NCBI GenBank assembly: GCA_040221975.1
Contig: JAVJWR010000007.1
Coordinates: 1 to 64,000 of the forward strand
Reading direction: 5' to 3'
DNA from: Haliea sp040221975
GTDB lineage: Bacteria > Pseudomonadota > Gammaproteobacteria > Pseudomonadales > Halieaceae
DNA: 64,000 nucleotides
Position numbers and translations under genes: made by a program. The notes below the pieces were generated by a model. The model worked only from the letters and a program-made list of their open reading frames with translations, did no database searches and had not been told where the DNA came from. Below, in pieces: positions 40,972 to 50,653 of this stretch (position 1 is the first letter of the stretch; every line of letters begins with the position of its first letter).

Positions 40972-43900
40972 GAGCTCAGATGCTCCTTCTGTACCAGCTG
41001 GCGGTTCCGGGCGGCGACATCACGGCCCAGGTACATGTAGACAGCGGGCAGTACATAGAGGGTAAACAGGGTGCCGATCGTCATCCCGGAGGCGATCACC
41101 AGCCCCATGGAAAAGCGCGCGCCGGCCCCGGGGCCCGAGGACAACAGCAGCGGCACCATGGCCAGCACCAGCGCCGCGGTGGTCATCAACACTGGCCGCA
41201 GGCGCACCGAGGCCGCCTCCTCGATGGCCTCGCGCTTGGCCATGCCTTCATCCTGCAGGCGGTTGGCGAATTCCACAATGAGGATGCCGTGCTTGGAAAT
41301 CACTCCAATCAGGGTGACGAGCCCGACCTGGCTGTAGATGTTGAGAGTGGCACCATTGACCTGGAACAGGGCCAGAACATTCAGGCACAGCAGCGCTCCG
41401 GAGATCGACATGGGCACGGTCACCAGCATGATGAACGGGTCGCGGAAGGATTCGAACTGGGCCGCCAGCACCAGGTAGATCAGCAGCAGCGCAAAGAAGA
41501 AGCTGGCAATCAGGGTGCTGCCTTCGGTCTTGAACTGGCGGCTCAGCCCCGCATAGTCGACACCGTACTCGCGACCCAACTCCCCGGCGACGATGGTTTC
41601 CAGGGTGGCCAGGGCCTCGCCCAGCGGCACGCCGGGGCGCGGCAGTCCGCTCAGCGTCACCGCGTTGAGCTGCTGGAAACCTGGTAACACCCGCGGTGTC
41701 ACCTCATCGTCCAGCGTGACCAGGGTCGCCAGCGGGATCAGCTTCCCGCTTCCGGTACGCGTATGATAGTTGTCCAGGTCTTCCGGGTTCAGGCGCTGGG
41801 TCCTGCGCACCTGGGGGATAACCTTGTAGGACCTGTCGTGCATGGCAAAGCGATTGACGAACCCACCCGACAGCAGGGCGGAGAGGTCATCACTCAGGGT
41901 CTGCATGCTCACCCCCAGCAGGGCGGCCTTTTCGCGGTCGACACGAATGCGCTGCTGCGGCTTGTCCAGTTGCAGGTTCTGCTCGATGAAGATGAATTTG
42001 CCACTGGCACGGGCCCGCGCCAGCACTGTCTCGGCGCTGTCGTACAGCACCCGGTAATCCAGCGTACTGTTGATCACGAACTCCACCGGAAAAATGCCGG
42101 GGGAAGGCAGCGGCGGCGGGTTCACCGCGTTGACCTGGAGCCCGGCTATGGCCGCGGTGAGTGGCTGGATGGTTTCGTTCAGCACTTCTGTGGAGCTGCG
42201 TTCGCGCTCGCCCCAGGGCTTGAAGATGAAACCGCCAAAAGCGCCATTGTTGCCGCCACTGCCCCCGGGATTTTCTCCATTGAACAGGAAGTTGACCACG
42301 ATTTCCGGCGTGTCGCGGGTAATCCGGCCGATCTCCGCGCTGTATTGCTCGATGTATTCCAGGGTCACGTAGGGGTCTGACTCGGCGAGGTAGAAGATCA
42401 GGCCCAGGTCTTCCGCCGGGGCCAGTTCCGCGGGCGACCTGACGAACAGAAAGTAGCAGGATGCCAGGATCACGGCCCCGAACACCAGCACCCCCGCGCG
42501 GTCATCCAGCACCCGGTCCAGGTCCCGCTGGTAGACCCGGCGCAGGGCCTCGAAGCGCCGATCCAGCCAGCGCTCAAGGCGGTTGTCGGCGCTGTCCTCA
42601 GTGCTTTGCAACATCTTCGCGCACATCATCGGCGACAGGGTCAGGGCCACCACGCCGGAGATCAGTACCGCGCCGGCCAGGGTGAAGGCAAATTCAGTAA
42701 ACAGGGTCCCGGTAAGGCCACCGATAAAGCCGATGGGCAGGTATACCGCCACCAGGGTGGTGGTCATGGCGACGATGGGCCAGGCCAGCTCCCGCGCACC
42801 CTTGAGCGCAGCCTCTGTGGGCGTCATGCCATGTTCGATGTGACGGTGGATGTTTTCCACCACGATAATGGCATCGTCCACCACGATGCCAATGGCGAGG
42901 ACAAAGGCAAGCAGCGTTAACAGATTGATACTGAACCCCATCAGCAGCATCAGGAACAGGGCGCCGACCAGGGACAGGGGCACCGCCACTGCCGGGATCA
43001 GCACTGAACGCATGGAGCCCAGAAACAGGAAGATCACCAGGATCACGATCAGCATCGCCTCGACGATGGTAGCCTGGACCTGGCTGATGGCGGCCTCGAT
43101 ATAGACCGTGGCATCGTAGTTGATACTGCCCTCTATTCCCTGCGGCAGGCTGGGAACGATGTCCCGCTCGTAGACTTCCCGCACCCCCGCGATCACCTCC
43201 AGGGCATTGGCGTCACTGGCAACACTGATGGGCACGAAGACCGCGCGCTGGTCGATGACCATGGCAGAGCTGCTGTAGGCTTCGGAGCCCAGCTCCACCG
43301 TGGCCACGTCCTGCAGGCGGATGATGGCGCCATCCTTTTCCCTCAGCACGAGCTGGCGAAAGCCCGCCTCCGAGGTGATGTCCGTGTCCGCCTTGAGCGT
43401 GACCTCGACCATGCTGCCGCGGGTCGCCCCCACCGCGGAGAGCACGTTGTTCGCCTGCAGCGCCGCGCGCACGTCACTGGCGGTGAGATCCAGCGCCGTC
43501 AGCCGCTCGCTGTCCAGCCAGATGCGCATGGCGAAGATATCGGTGGTATCCGCGCTGGCGCGCTGCACCCCGGGCAAAGTCGCGAGCTTGGGCTCGACCT
43601 CCCGGATCACGTAGTCCGCGACCCGGTTGATGGGCAATTCAGTGCTGGAGAAGGAGATGTACATGGTGCCCACCTGCTCTCCCACCGCGAGGGTCAGCAC
43701 CGGGTCCTCCGACTCCCGGGGCAGCTCGTTGCGCAGCTTGTTGACCTTGGTGACGACCTGGGTCAGCACTTCGTCCGGATTGGCGCCGGCACGCACATGG
43801 GCCGAGATCACACTGAGTCCGCGGGTGCTGTTGGAGGTCAGGTAATCGATATTCTCCGCGGTGGCAATCTCCCGCTCCAGGGGCGTGGTAATAAACCCCT

Positions 43901-44078
43901 TGATCAGCTCCGCGTCGGCACCGGTGTAGGTGGTCGACACCGTGATCACCGCGTTTTCCAGCAGCGGAAATTCGCGCACATTGAGTTCCCCGGCCGCGCG
44001 CAACCCCAGCACCACCAGGAACAGGCTGACCACGGTGGCCAGCACCGGCTTGCGGATAAACAGGTCGGTGAATGCCAC
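40968..44078 (-). CDS. RND efflux permease (HAE-1/AcrB type)
   Basis: Inner-membrane proton-driven drug exporter of 1036 residues with twelve membrane helices and two large periplasmic loops. Visible features: N-terminal FIRKPVLATVVSLFLVVLG, proton-relay Asp pair in GIVVDDAIIVVENIHRH, the TLFTEFAFTLAGAVLISG helix and the duplicated C-terminal GLVTLIGVISKHGILIVEFAN. GTG start at 44078, two bases after the adaptor stop. No outer-membrane TolC-type gene is adjacent, so it must borrow one. Substrate not predictable. Confidence 0.95.
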   Translation of the reverse strand: MAFTDLFIRKPVLATVVSLFLVVLGLRAAGELNVREFPLLENAVITVSTTYTGADAELIKGFITTPLEREIATAENIDYLTSNSTRGLSVISAHVRAGANPDEVLTQVVTKVNKLRNELPRESEDPVLTLAVGEQVGTMYISFSSTELPINRVADYVIREVEPKLATLPGVQRASADTTDIFAMRIWLDSERLTALDLTASDVRAALQANNVLSAVGATRGSMVEVTLKADTDITSEAGFRQLVLREKDGAIIRLQDVATVELGSEAYSSSAMVIDQRAVFVPISVASDANALEVIAGVREVYERDIVPSLPQGIEGSINYDATVYIEAAISQVQATIVEAMLIVILVIFLFLGSMRSVLIPAVAVPLSLVGALFLMLLMGFSINLLTLLAFVLAIGIVVDDAIIVVENIHRHIEHGMTPTEAALKGARELAWPIVAMTTTLVAVYLPIGFIGGLTGTLFTEFAFTLAGAVLISGVVALTLSPMMCAKMLQSTEDSADNRLERWLDRRFEALRRVYQRDLDRVLDDRAGVLVFGAVILASCYFLFVRSPAELAPAEDLGLIFYLAESDPYVTLEYIEQYSAEIGRITRDTPEIVVNFLFNGENPGGSGGNNGAFGGFIFKPWGERERSSTEVLNETIQPLTAAIAGLQVNAVNPPPLPSPGIFPVEFVINSTLDYRVLYDSAETVLARARASGKFIFIEQNLQLDKPQQRIRVDREKAALLGVSMQTLSDDLSALLSGGFVNRFAMHDRSYKVIPQVRRTQRLNPEDLDNYHTRTGSGKLIPLATLVTLDDEVTPRVLPGFQQLNAVTLSGLPRPGVPLGEALATLETIVAGELGREYGVDYAGLSRQFKTEGSTLIASFFFALLLIYLVLAAQFESFRDPFIMLVTVPMSISGALLCLNVLALFQVNGATLNIYSQVGLVTLIGVISKHGILIVEFANRLQDEGMAKREAIEEAASVRLRPVLMTTAALVLAMVPLLLSSGPGAGARFSMGLVIASGMTIGTLFTLYVLPAVYMYLGRDVAARNRQLVQKEHLSS

Positions 44079-44080
44079 GG

Positions 44081-45211
44081 TCAGCGATTTTCCGGTTGCG
44101 GCTGCAGGCTGCTCGCCGGAGGTGAGCTGTTGTCCACCTGCACCGGCACCCCGCCATCAAGCTTCAGCAGCCCGCTGGTAGCCACCACCTCACCGGCTTC
44201 AAGGCCTGACGCCACCGCAATCATGTCACCCCGCGGCGGGCCCAGCTCGACAAAACGCTGCCGCACCGTACTCTGGCCGTCGTCCTGCTGCTCCACTACG
44301 TAGACAGAATTGCCGTAGGGACGATAGGAAATGGCCGTCGCCGGCACCACGATCTGGTCGCGCGGCTCCCCGAGAAGCAGGCTGACCCGGGCGAACATGC
44401 CCGGCCGCAACTGCTCGCCAGGATTGTCGACCAGCGCCTGCAGGGCGATGTTGCGGGTATCCGGGTCAACCGCCGGAGCGATGGCGTTGAGGGTGCCACT
44501 GAAGGTTTCCGGCCCCAGCGCCTGGACCCGTGCCGTCAGTGCCATCCCGGGTGTGAGTTGCGGGATGTGGCTGTCGGGCAGGGTGAAATCGAGGTAGAGC
44601 CGGTCCAGCGCCTGCAGCTCGACAATCGGATCCCCCGCCAGCACATACGCACCGACATTGACGCGACGAATGCCCAGCCGGCCCGCAAACGGGGCGCGCA
44701 GTGTTTTTTGTTCAATCCGCGCCTTCTGCGCCGTGACCCGGGCCCGGGCCTGGTCCAGCTCGCTGGCACGCCGGTCCAGTTCCGACTCGGAAATGTTGCG
44801 CTCGCGCAGCAGGGACTCCGCCCGCTTCAGCTCCGCAGCTGCCAGGGCCTGCGCCGCTTCCAGCACTGCCAGTTCGGCCCGGTCCGGCGCCGCGCTGAGC
44901 TCCAGGATCACATCCCCCGCCGCCACCGTGGCACCATTGTCGAAGTTCAGCCGGGCGATGATGCCGGGCACCTCCAGCGCCAGCTGCGCGCCGTTGATGG
45001 GCGCCAGGGTGCCCACGGCATCCACGCCGGGTTGCCACTGCACCCGTTCTGCCGCCGCTGCGGTGATGGTCACCAGCTGCCGCGGCATGTTGTCCATGGC
45101 CCGGTTCATCATCTGCTGGCCATACCACTGCATCGCGAACAGGCCGCCAAACACCAGCAGCGTGGCCAACAGCATGAGCCACATGCGCTTGCCAAAGAGG
45201 AACTTTTTCAT
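44081..45211 (-). CDS. RND efflux periplasmic adaptor (membrane fusion protein)
   Basis: 376-residue HlyD/AcrA-family adaptor linking the permease to an outer-membrane channel. One N-terminal membrane helix (about 10-27), lipoyl half-motifs (GVDAVGTLAPINGAQL; APFAGRLGIRRVNVGAYV), an alpha-helical hairpin (about 105-165, ALAAAELKRAESLLRE) and a beta-barrel domain (IPQLTPGMALTARV). No lipobox, so it is anchored by the helix. ATG 45211; its stop is two bases before the permease GTG. First gene of the adaptor-permease-psd unit. Confidence 0.94.
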   Translation of the reverse strand: MKKFLFGKRMWLMLLATLLVFGGLFAMQWYGQQMMNRAMDNMPRQLVTITAAAAERVQWQPGVDAVGTLAPINGAQLALEVPGIIARLNFDNGATVAAGDVILELSAAPDRAELAVLEAAQALAAAELKRAESLLRERNISESELDRRASELDQARARVTAQKARIEQKTLRAPFAGRLGIRRVNVGAYVLAGDPIVELQALDRLYLDFTLPDSHIPQLTPGMALTARVQALGPETFSGTLNAIAPAVDPDTRNIALQALVDNPGEQLRPGMFARVSLLLGEPRDQIVVPATAISYRPYGNSVYVVEQQDDGQSTVRQRFVELGPPRGDMIAVASGLEAGEVVATSGLLKLDGGVPVQVDNSSPPASSLQPQPENR

Positions 45212-45304
45212 GGGTACCCAGTTACAGAAAAGGACAGGATGCTCGGAACGCGCCCGTGCTTGCCGGACGCAATGATACTGATTCGATGGCCCGAGTGAAA
45301 CCGC

Positions 45305-45326
45305 GGCGCGGCGCTACCGCCGCGCC
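45305..45326 (-). terminator. GC-rich hairpin after the phoH-like gene
   Basis: Perfect 9-base stem GGCGCGGCG / CGCCGCGCC with a four-base loop, 14 bases past the PhoH stop on the minus strand, followed by only three T residues a few bases later. Possible weak terminator; it would insulate the efflux genes from phoH transcription. Confidence 0.45.
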
Positions 45327-45339
45327 GGGATGGGAAAGA

Positions 45340-46776
45340 CTACAGATTTTCCTCTGCAAAAGCTGCCAACCTGGAGCGCACGATACCATTGACGTGCATG
45401 ATGCCGGCGTGGGGATAGGCCTTGGTCTTTTCCACCAGGTAGGTGAGACCCGAGGTCAGGGGTGAAATGTACTTGTTGTCGATCTGCGCAAGGTTGCCCA
45501 GCACCACGATCTTCGAGTCGGCCCCGACCCGGCTGATCACCGATTTAAGCTGGAATTGGGTCAGGCCCTGGGCTTCGTCGATGATGATGTAGGCGTTGTT
45601 GAAGGAGCGTCCGCGCATGAAGTTGAGCGACTTGAACTGGATGTTGGCCCGCTCCTTCACATAGGCGATGCTGCCATGGCAGGACTCGTCGGTGCCGTGC
45701 AGGATCTCCAGGTTGTCGTCGAAGGCCGCCAGCCAGGGCGCCATCTTCTCCTCCTCGGTACCCGGAAGAAAGCCGATATCCTCGGCAATGGGCGGGGTGG
45801 AGCGGGCCACGATAAGCTTGCTGAACCGCTTCTGCTCCAGGATTGCATGCAGGCCATAGGCCAGGGCCAGCAGGGTCTTGCCGGAGCCCGCAGGCCCGGT
45901 CATCACCGTCATGTCGACATTGTCGTTCTCCAGCAGGGACATGGCCATGGCCTGCTCCAGATTGCGCGGTGTAAGCCCCCAGAAGCGGCGGTGCATCAAC
46001 TTGTCCCGGCTGTCACAGCGCAGGTAGACATAGTCACTGTCGATGCGCTTCACAAAGGCCATGAAGTCCTGGTCGTCGTAAACGAACATATTGGGGTAGG
46101 CGCCGGGCAGCGAGCGCCGCGGAATCCGGTGCAAGGTGCAATCGCCCTCGCGCAGGGTGTCGACCTCGGAGATCCCGGACCAGAAGTCACCCTCCACGTG
46201 CTCGTAACCGCGGGCCAGCAGGTCGATATCATCCAGCACCCTATCTCGGCGATAGTCCTCCACGTGCACCAGACCCGAGCCCTTGGCCTTGATCCGCATG
46301 TTGATGTCCTTGGTCACCAGGCAGACGAAGGCGCCGGGATTTTCCGCCTGCAGGCGCAGGGCCACGTTGATGATGCGGTTGTCGTTGGCCTGGTCCTGGG
46401 TGGCGTCGAGGTAGGGAATGTCGCTGGCATCGCTGAGCAACTGGTCCGGGTAAATGGCGAGAGTGCCCAGCGCCCCTTCCAGGTTGCTGCCCGGAATCGG
46501 CACGCCCTCCTGAATATCCCGGGGCGAGGCGACGTCCACCACCTTGTCGATGATCTGGATCGCGATCCTGGCCTCGCGGCTGACGGTCTTCTCGTGCCGG
46601 TCCTTGATGTGGTCCAGCTCCTCCAGCACGGTCATGGGGATCACGATGTGGTGTTCATTGAAGGCGGTGACAGCGTTGGGGTCGTGCAACAGGACATTGG
46701 TGTCCAGGACATAGGTTTTCTTGACCACGGCTTTGAGGGTGGTTTTTTCTACGCGCAGGGGCGAGCCTGGGTCCAT
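45340..46776 (-). CDS. PIN domain - PhoH-like ATPase fusion (PhoH2)
   Basis: 478-residue predicted toxin-like RNA helicase/nuclease of the PhoH2 type. An N-terminal PIN nuclease domain (about 17-160) has acidic residues in YVLDTNVLLHDP and TKDINMRIKA, and the C-terminal PhoH ATPase domain (about 235-470) has Walker A GPAGSGKTLLALAYG and Walker B IIIDEAQGLT. ATG 46776 has GAGGA upstream; the frame upstream to 46998 overlaps the promoter and is not coding. A near-consensus promoter lies about 150 bases upstream. PhoH2 proteins are reported as sequence-specific RNA helicases/RNases; role here unknown. Confidence 0.93.
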   Translation of the reverse strand: MDPGSPLRVEKTTLKAVVKKTYVLDTNVLLHDPNAVTAFNEHHIVIPMTVLEELDHIKDRHEKTVSREARIAIQIIDKVVDVASPRDIQEGVPIPGSNLEGALGTLAIYPDQLLSDASDIPYLDATQDQANDNRIINVALRLQAENPGAFVCLVTKDINMRIKAKGSGLVHVEDYRRDRVLDDIDLLARGYEHVEGDFWSGISEVDTLREGDCTLHRIPRRSLPGAYPNMFVYDDQDFMAFVKRIDSDYVYLRCDSRDKLMHRRFWGLTPRNLEQAMAMSLLENDNVDMTVMTGPAGSGKTLLALAYGLHAILEQKRFSKLIVARSTPPIAEDIGFLPGTEEEKMAPWLAAFDDNLEILHGTDESCHGSIAYVKERANIQFKSLNFMRGRSFNNAYIIIDEAQGLTQFQLKSVISRVGADSKIVVLGNLAQIDNKYISPLTSGLTYLVEKTKAYPHAGIMHVNGIVRSRLAAFAEENL

Positions 46777-46926
46777 AGCGGATTCCTCATGAGGGCGGGT
46801 GACGGTGACAGGGGCAAGGGGGTCGGGCAGGATACCGGCAACGGGGGCCGGGCAGGGGTTGGACGAAGCGAACAGCGTGTATTCAAAAGCGCTTCCCGGT
46901 TGGGGCGAAACCACAGCGTTGGCTTG

Positions 46927-46955
46927 ATTACAAACCCTGCCCGGGAGAATGTCAA
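46927..46955 (-). promoter_or_regulatory. Near-consensus sigma70 promoter of the phoH-like gene
   Basis: Read on the minus strand: TTGACA (46955-46950, six of six), 17-base spacer, TGTAAT (46932-46927, five of six). Predicted start near 46920, giving a 5' leader of about 140 bases before ATG 46776. The best promoter in the window; strong constitutive expression is implied. Confidence 0.65.
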
Positions 46956-47006
46956 CGCACAATACCGCCCCAGTTCGGTGCATGTGCCCGCCTCGCACAG
47001 CGAATC

Positions 47007-47035
47007 CTGACAGGGCCGATCTTTTCGGCTACGAT
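47007..47035 (+). promoter_or_regulatory. Candidate sigma70 promoter of the RNase II gene
   Basis: CTGACA (47007-47012, five of six) and TACGAT (47030-47035, four of six) with a 17-base spacer. Predicted start near 47042, about 35 bases before ATG 47076. It lies back to back with the phoH-like promoter, 51 bases away. Confidence 0.5.
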
Positions 47036-47075
47036 AGCCGGCTCATCCATTCCCAGCCAAAGACGTTACCCCGCG

Positions 47076-49052
47076 ATGCTCAACCCGGACTCACTCGCCC
47101 AGCTGAAGGGCCTTAAATCCCAGATGGAGGCCGAGAAAGAGCGGGCCGAAGCGGTGATCAAGGGCACCCAGTCCCGCTACGGCTTCGCTGTGCTTGACGA
47201 CGGTCGGGAAGTCTTCATTCCGCCGGACGAGATGCTCAAGGCATTCCCGGACGACAGGGTGTGGGTCTGTATCCGCCCCTCCGGCGACAACAAGACCATC
47301 GCCGCTATCGAAAAGCTTGTCGACAGCCCGCTGGGGGACTTCAGCGGCCGCTGCGTGCGCAAGGGCAATGCCCTGTTCGTGCAGCCGGACCTGCCCCAGC
47401 TCAAGCGCTGGCTGTTCATTCCCCCTCACGCCCGCAACGGCGTGCGCGAGGGCGACTACGTCCGCTGCGCCATACTTCGCCACCCTATCCGGGATGGCAA
47501 ACCCCAGGCCAAGATCCTCCAGGTGCTGGGCAATGACGACACCCCCGGCATCGAAAACCTGTACTGCATGGCCAAGTACCGGCTGGCTCCAGCCTGGAGC
47601 ACACCGGCGCTGAAGGACATGGAGAAGCAGCTTGCCGAATGCCGGCCGCTGGCAACCGAGCGCCGCCGGGACCTGACCGATCTCGAGTTCGTCTCCATCG
47701 ACGCCGCCAAGACCCAGGACATCGACGACGCTCTCTACGCCGATATCAGCAGCGACGGCTGGACCCTCTACGTTGCCATCGCCGACCCCACCGCCTGGAT
47801 TCCCGAGGGTTCCAGCCTGCAACAGGACATCGCCGCCCGCAGCACCTCGGTCTATTTCCATGGCGACGTGCTGCCGATGCTGCCGGAGCAGATGGCCCAG
47901 GACACCTGCGCGCTGTCCGAGGGCAATGACCGCGCCGCCCTGGTGTGCAAGGTCGCTGTCAGCGACAGCGGCGAGGTCGGCAGTTTCGAGTTTATCGAAG
48001 CCACCGTGCGCTCCCGGGCCAAACTGTCCTACTTCGCGGTGGACCGCTACCTGAACGGGAATGGCGACGACCTGATGAGCCACGCCACCCCGCTGGAGGC
48101 GCTGTACCAGGTTTATCGGGCCCTGCGCGGTCGCCGCGAGGCCGATGAACTGGTGATGGAGGATCGCCGGGAGTTCCGCTGGATCCTCAATGACCGCAAG
48201 CAGATTGAGTCCATCGAGCCCCATGACAAGCTGCTGTCACAAAAGCTGGTGGAAGAGTGCATGATCGCTGCCAACCGTTGCGCGGCCCGCTTCCTGGCCG
48301 AGCGCGAGGCCAGTGGCCCCTTCGTCACCCACCCTGGCTTTCGCGCCGATCGTATCGACGAGTGCCGCAAGTTCCTGACCCTGCATGCACCGGAAGCCGC
48401 GGAGCTGGACCCGGCCAGCCGCGAGGGCTATCGCGACATCATGCGCCACCTGGCGGGCAGCGCCAATAGCCTGCCCCTGCGCGCCATGGTCAATCGCCTG
48501 CTGACCCGGGCCGAGCTGTCCACCAAGGCCGGATTGCACATGGGCATGGGGCTGGAGTGCTATACCAATTGCACCTCACCGCTACGCAAGTACGTCGACT
48601 TCCTGGTCCACTTGCAGATCAAGGCCGCACTGCACGGCAAGCAGCCGGATCTGGTGACCCGGGAACAGCTGGCCGTCCTCAAGGAACGACTTGCCAACGC
48701 CCGCGCCGCCACCCGGGAAGCAGAGCGCTGGCTGGCGAGCAAGTACCTGGCGCGCCAGGCGGCGTCGCAGCCGACAGGTTTCAGTGGCCGTATCATCCAC
48801 GTCAACAGTTCCGGCTTCAGCGTACGCCTGGTGGACTGCGGCCTGGAGGGCTTTGTCGACCTGCGCAAGGACCCGGAGAAATTCAGCTACGACAAGTGGA
48901 CCGCCAGCCTGACCAGCACCACCCGCCGCTTCCAGCTGGAGCAGGTGGTGGAGCTGGACTATATCGGTACGGACACCGACAACGACTACCAGGCGCTGTT
49001 CCGCCTGCGCCCCGACAGCGGCCTGAAGCCGCCCAAAACCGCTGCGGAATAA
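47076..49052 (+). CDS. rnb: Exoribonuclease II family protein
   Basis: 3'-5' hydrolytic exoribonuclease of the RNB family. 658 residues: N-terminal cold-shock/OB-like domain (YGFAVLDDGREVFIPPDEMLKA, in parts), RNB catalytic domain with DAAKTQDIDDALYADI supplying the metal-binding Asp cluster and VAIADPTAWIPEGS, and a C-terminal S1 domain (about 565-640). Length and layout match RNase II better than RNase R, which is longer. The gene symbol is assigned by family and length. Convergent with asnS, 21 bases apart. Confidence 0.9.
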   Translation: MLNPDSLAQLKGLKSQMEAEKERAEAVIKGTQSRYGFAVLDDGREVFIPPDEMLKAFPDDRVWVCIRPSGDNKTIAAIEKLVDSPLGDFSGRCVRKGNALFVQPDLPQLKRWLFIPPHARNGVREGDYVRCAILRHPIRDGKPQAKILQVLGNDDTPGIENLYCMAKYRLAPAWSTPALKDMEKQLAECRPLATERRRDLTDLEFVSIDAAKTQDIDDALYADISSDGWTLYVAIADPTAWIPEGSSLQQDIAARSTSVYFHGDVLPMLPEQMAQDTCALSEGNDRAALVCKVAVSDSGEVGSFEFIEATVRSRAKLSYFAVDRYLNGNGDDLMSHATPLEALYQVYRALRGRREADELVMEDRREFRWILNDRKQIESIEPHDKLLSQKLVEECMIAANRCAARFLAEREASGPFVTHPGFRADRIDECRKFLTLHAPEAAELDPASREGYRDIMRHLAGSANSLPLRAMVNRLLTRAELSTKAGLHMGMGLECYTNCTSPLRKYVDFLVHLQIKAALHGKQPDLVTREQLAVLKERLANARAATREAERWLASKYLARQAASQPTGFSGRIIHVNSSGFSVRLVDCGLEGFVDLRKDPEKFSYDKWTASLTSTTRRFQLEQVVELDYIGTDTDNDYQALFRLRPDSGLKPPKTAAE

Positions 49053-49073
49053 GCGCGGCAGGATGCTCCCGGC

Positions 49074-50477
49074 CTAAAAACTGGCGTTGCCCGGCGTGCG
49101 CGGGAAAGGAATGGCGTCGCGCACGTTTTCCATTCCGGTCACGTAGTTCAACAGGCGCTCGAAACCCAGGCCAAAACCGGCGTGGGGGACGGTGCCATAG
49201 CGGCGCAGATCCCGGTACCACCAAAGTTCCTCGCGCAAGTGGGGGTCCATGCGTGCATCCAGCACCTCCAGGCGCTCCTCCCGCTGGCTGCCACCGATGA
49301 TTTCGCCGATGCCCGGTGCCAGCACGTCCATCGCCGCCACCGTGCGCCCGTCATCGTTCAGGCGCATGTAGAAGGCCTTGATTTCCCTCGGGTAATTCAT
49401 CACCACCAGGGGCCGCCCGACATGGGTTTCCGCCAGGTAGCGCTCGTGCTCGGAGGCCAGGTCCACACCCCAGGCCACCGGGAACTCGAAGGATTTGCCG
49501 CAGTTCTCCAGGATGCGGATCGCTTCGCTGTAGTCCAGGCGCTCAAAGGGGCTGTCGATCACCGTGCGCAGCCGCTCGATCACCGTGCTGTCCACCCGCT
49601 GCCGGAAAAATGCCATGTCGTCCTCGCGCTCCTCCAGCAGCCGCGTGAACAGATGCTTGAGCAGGCTCTCCGCAAGGTCGGCATTGGCGTCGAGATCGGC
49701 AAAGGCAATCTCCGGCTCCACCATCCAGAATTCCGCCAGGTGGCGGCTGGTATTGGAGTTCTCCGCGCGGAAGGTCGGACCAAAGGTATAGACCTTGCTC
49801 ATGGCCAGGCAGTAGGCCTCCACTTCCAGCTGCCCGGAGACCGTCAGGAAGGCATCACCGGCAAAGAAATCCTCGCTGTGGTCCACGCTGCCGTCGGGCC
49901 TGCGCGGCAGGTTGGCCAGGTCCAGGCTGCTGACCCGGAACAGCTCCCCCGCCCCCTCACAGTCACTGCCGGTGATGATCGGCGTGTTGATCCAGTGGAA
50001 GCCGTGATCGTAGAAGTAGTTGTGAATGGCGTTGGCCAGGGTATTGCGGACCCGGGTGATGGCGCCGAAGGTATTGGTCCGCGGGCGCAGGTGGGCCTGG
50101 GTGCGCAAATATTCGAACGTGTGCCGCTTCTTGGCGATGGGGTAGGCCTCGGCATCCTCCACCCAGCCCACCACCTCGACTTCGCTGGCCTGGATTTCCA
50201 GCGCCTGGCCCTGGCCCTGAGAGGCCACCAGTTCACCGCGTACACAGACCGCGCACCCGGTCGACAGCTTCAGTACTTCACTCTCGTAATTACCCAGGCT
50301 TGCCGGCGCCACTGCCTGTATCGGGTCGAACGAAGAACCGTCGTGAACGGCGAGGAAGGAAATACCCGCCTTGGAATCGCGCTTGCTGCGCAGCCACCCG
50401 CGAACAGTGACAGTGCTGCCCAGGGGCAGGTCACCCCTGAGGGCGGCGGCGACCGAAACGTGTTCAAGCATGACCAT
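49074..50477 (-). CDS. asnS: Asparaginyl-tRNA synthetase
   Basis: Charges tRNA-Asn. 467 residues, class II aaRS: N-terminal anticodon-binding OB fold (VRGWLRSKRDSKAGISFLAV), motif 2 FRAENSNTSRHLAEFWMVEPE (quoted FRAENSNTSRHLAEFWM) and motif 3 GFGLGFERLLNYVTGMENVR at the end, terminating NASF as in E. coli. ATG 50477 has GGGAG four bases upstream; ATG 50471 is equally possible. The extension to 50630 is not coding. Divergent from qhpG. Presence of asnS means asparagine tRNA charging is direct. Confidence 0.97.
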   Translation of the reverse strand: MVMLEHVSVAAALRGDLPLGSTVTVRGWLRSKRDSKAGISFLAVHDGSSFDPIQAVAPASLGNYESEVLKLSTGCAVCVRGELVASQGQGQALEIQASEVEVVGWVEDAEAYPIAKKRHTFEYLRTQAHLRPRTNTFGAITRVRNTLANAIHNYFYDHGFHWINTPIITGSDCEGAGELFRVSSLDLANLPRRPDGSVDHSEDFFAGDAFLTVSGQLEVEAYCLAMSKVYTFGPTFRAENSNTSRHLAEFWMVEPEIAFADLDANADLAESLLKHLFTRLLEEREDDMAFFRQRVDSTVIERLRTVIDSPFERLDYSEAIRILENCGKSFEFPVAWGVDLASEHERYLAETHVGRPLVVMNYPREIKAFYMRLNDDGRTVAAMDVLAPGIGEIIGGSQREERLEVLDARMDPHLREELWWYRDLRRYGTVPHAGFGLGFERLLNYVTGMENVRDAIPFPRTPGNASF

Positions 50478-50653
50478 TGTCTCCCGGGAGGATAGAGCGA
50501 GCGGCGCAGGATACCCAAACCGCGGGATACCCGCCAGTGCCGGGCCCAGGCGGAGCGCGTTGCCCTGAACGCCCGCCTCCGATTGCCAGCCGGGGCACCC
50601 GCTTCTATGATGCTCTCTACCCAGCGGCACAGAAACCGGGAACCGTCACAGCA

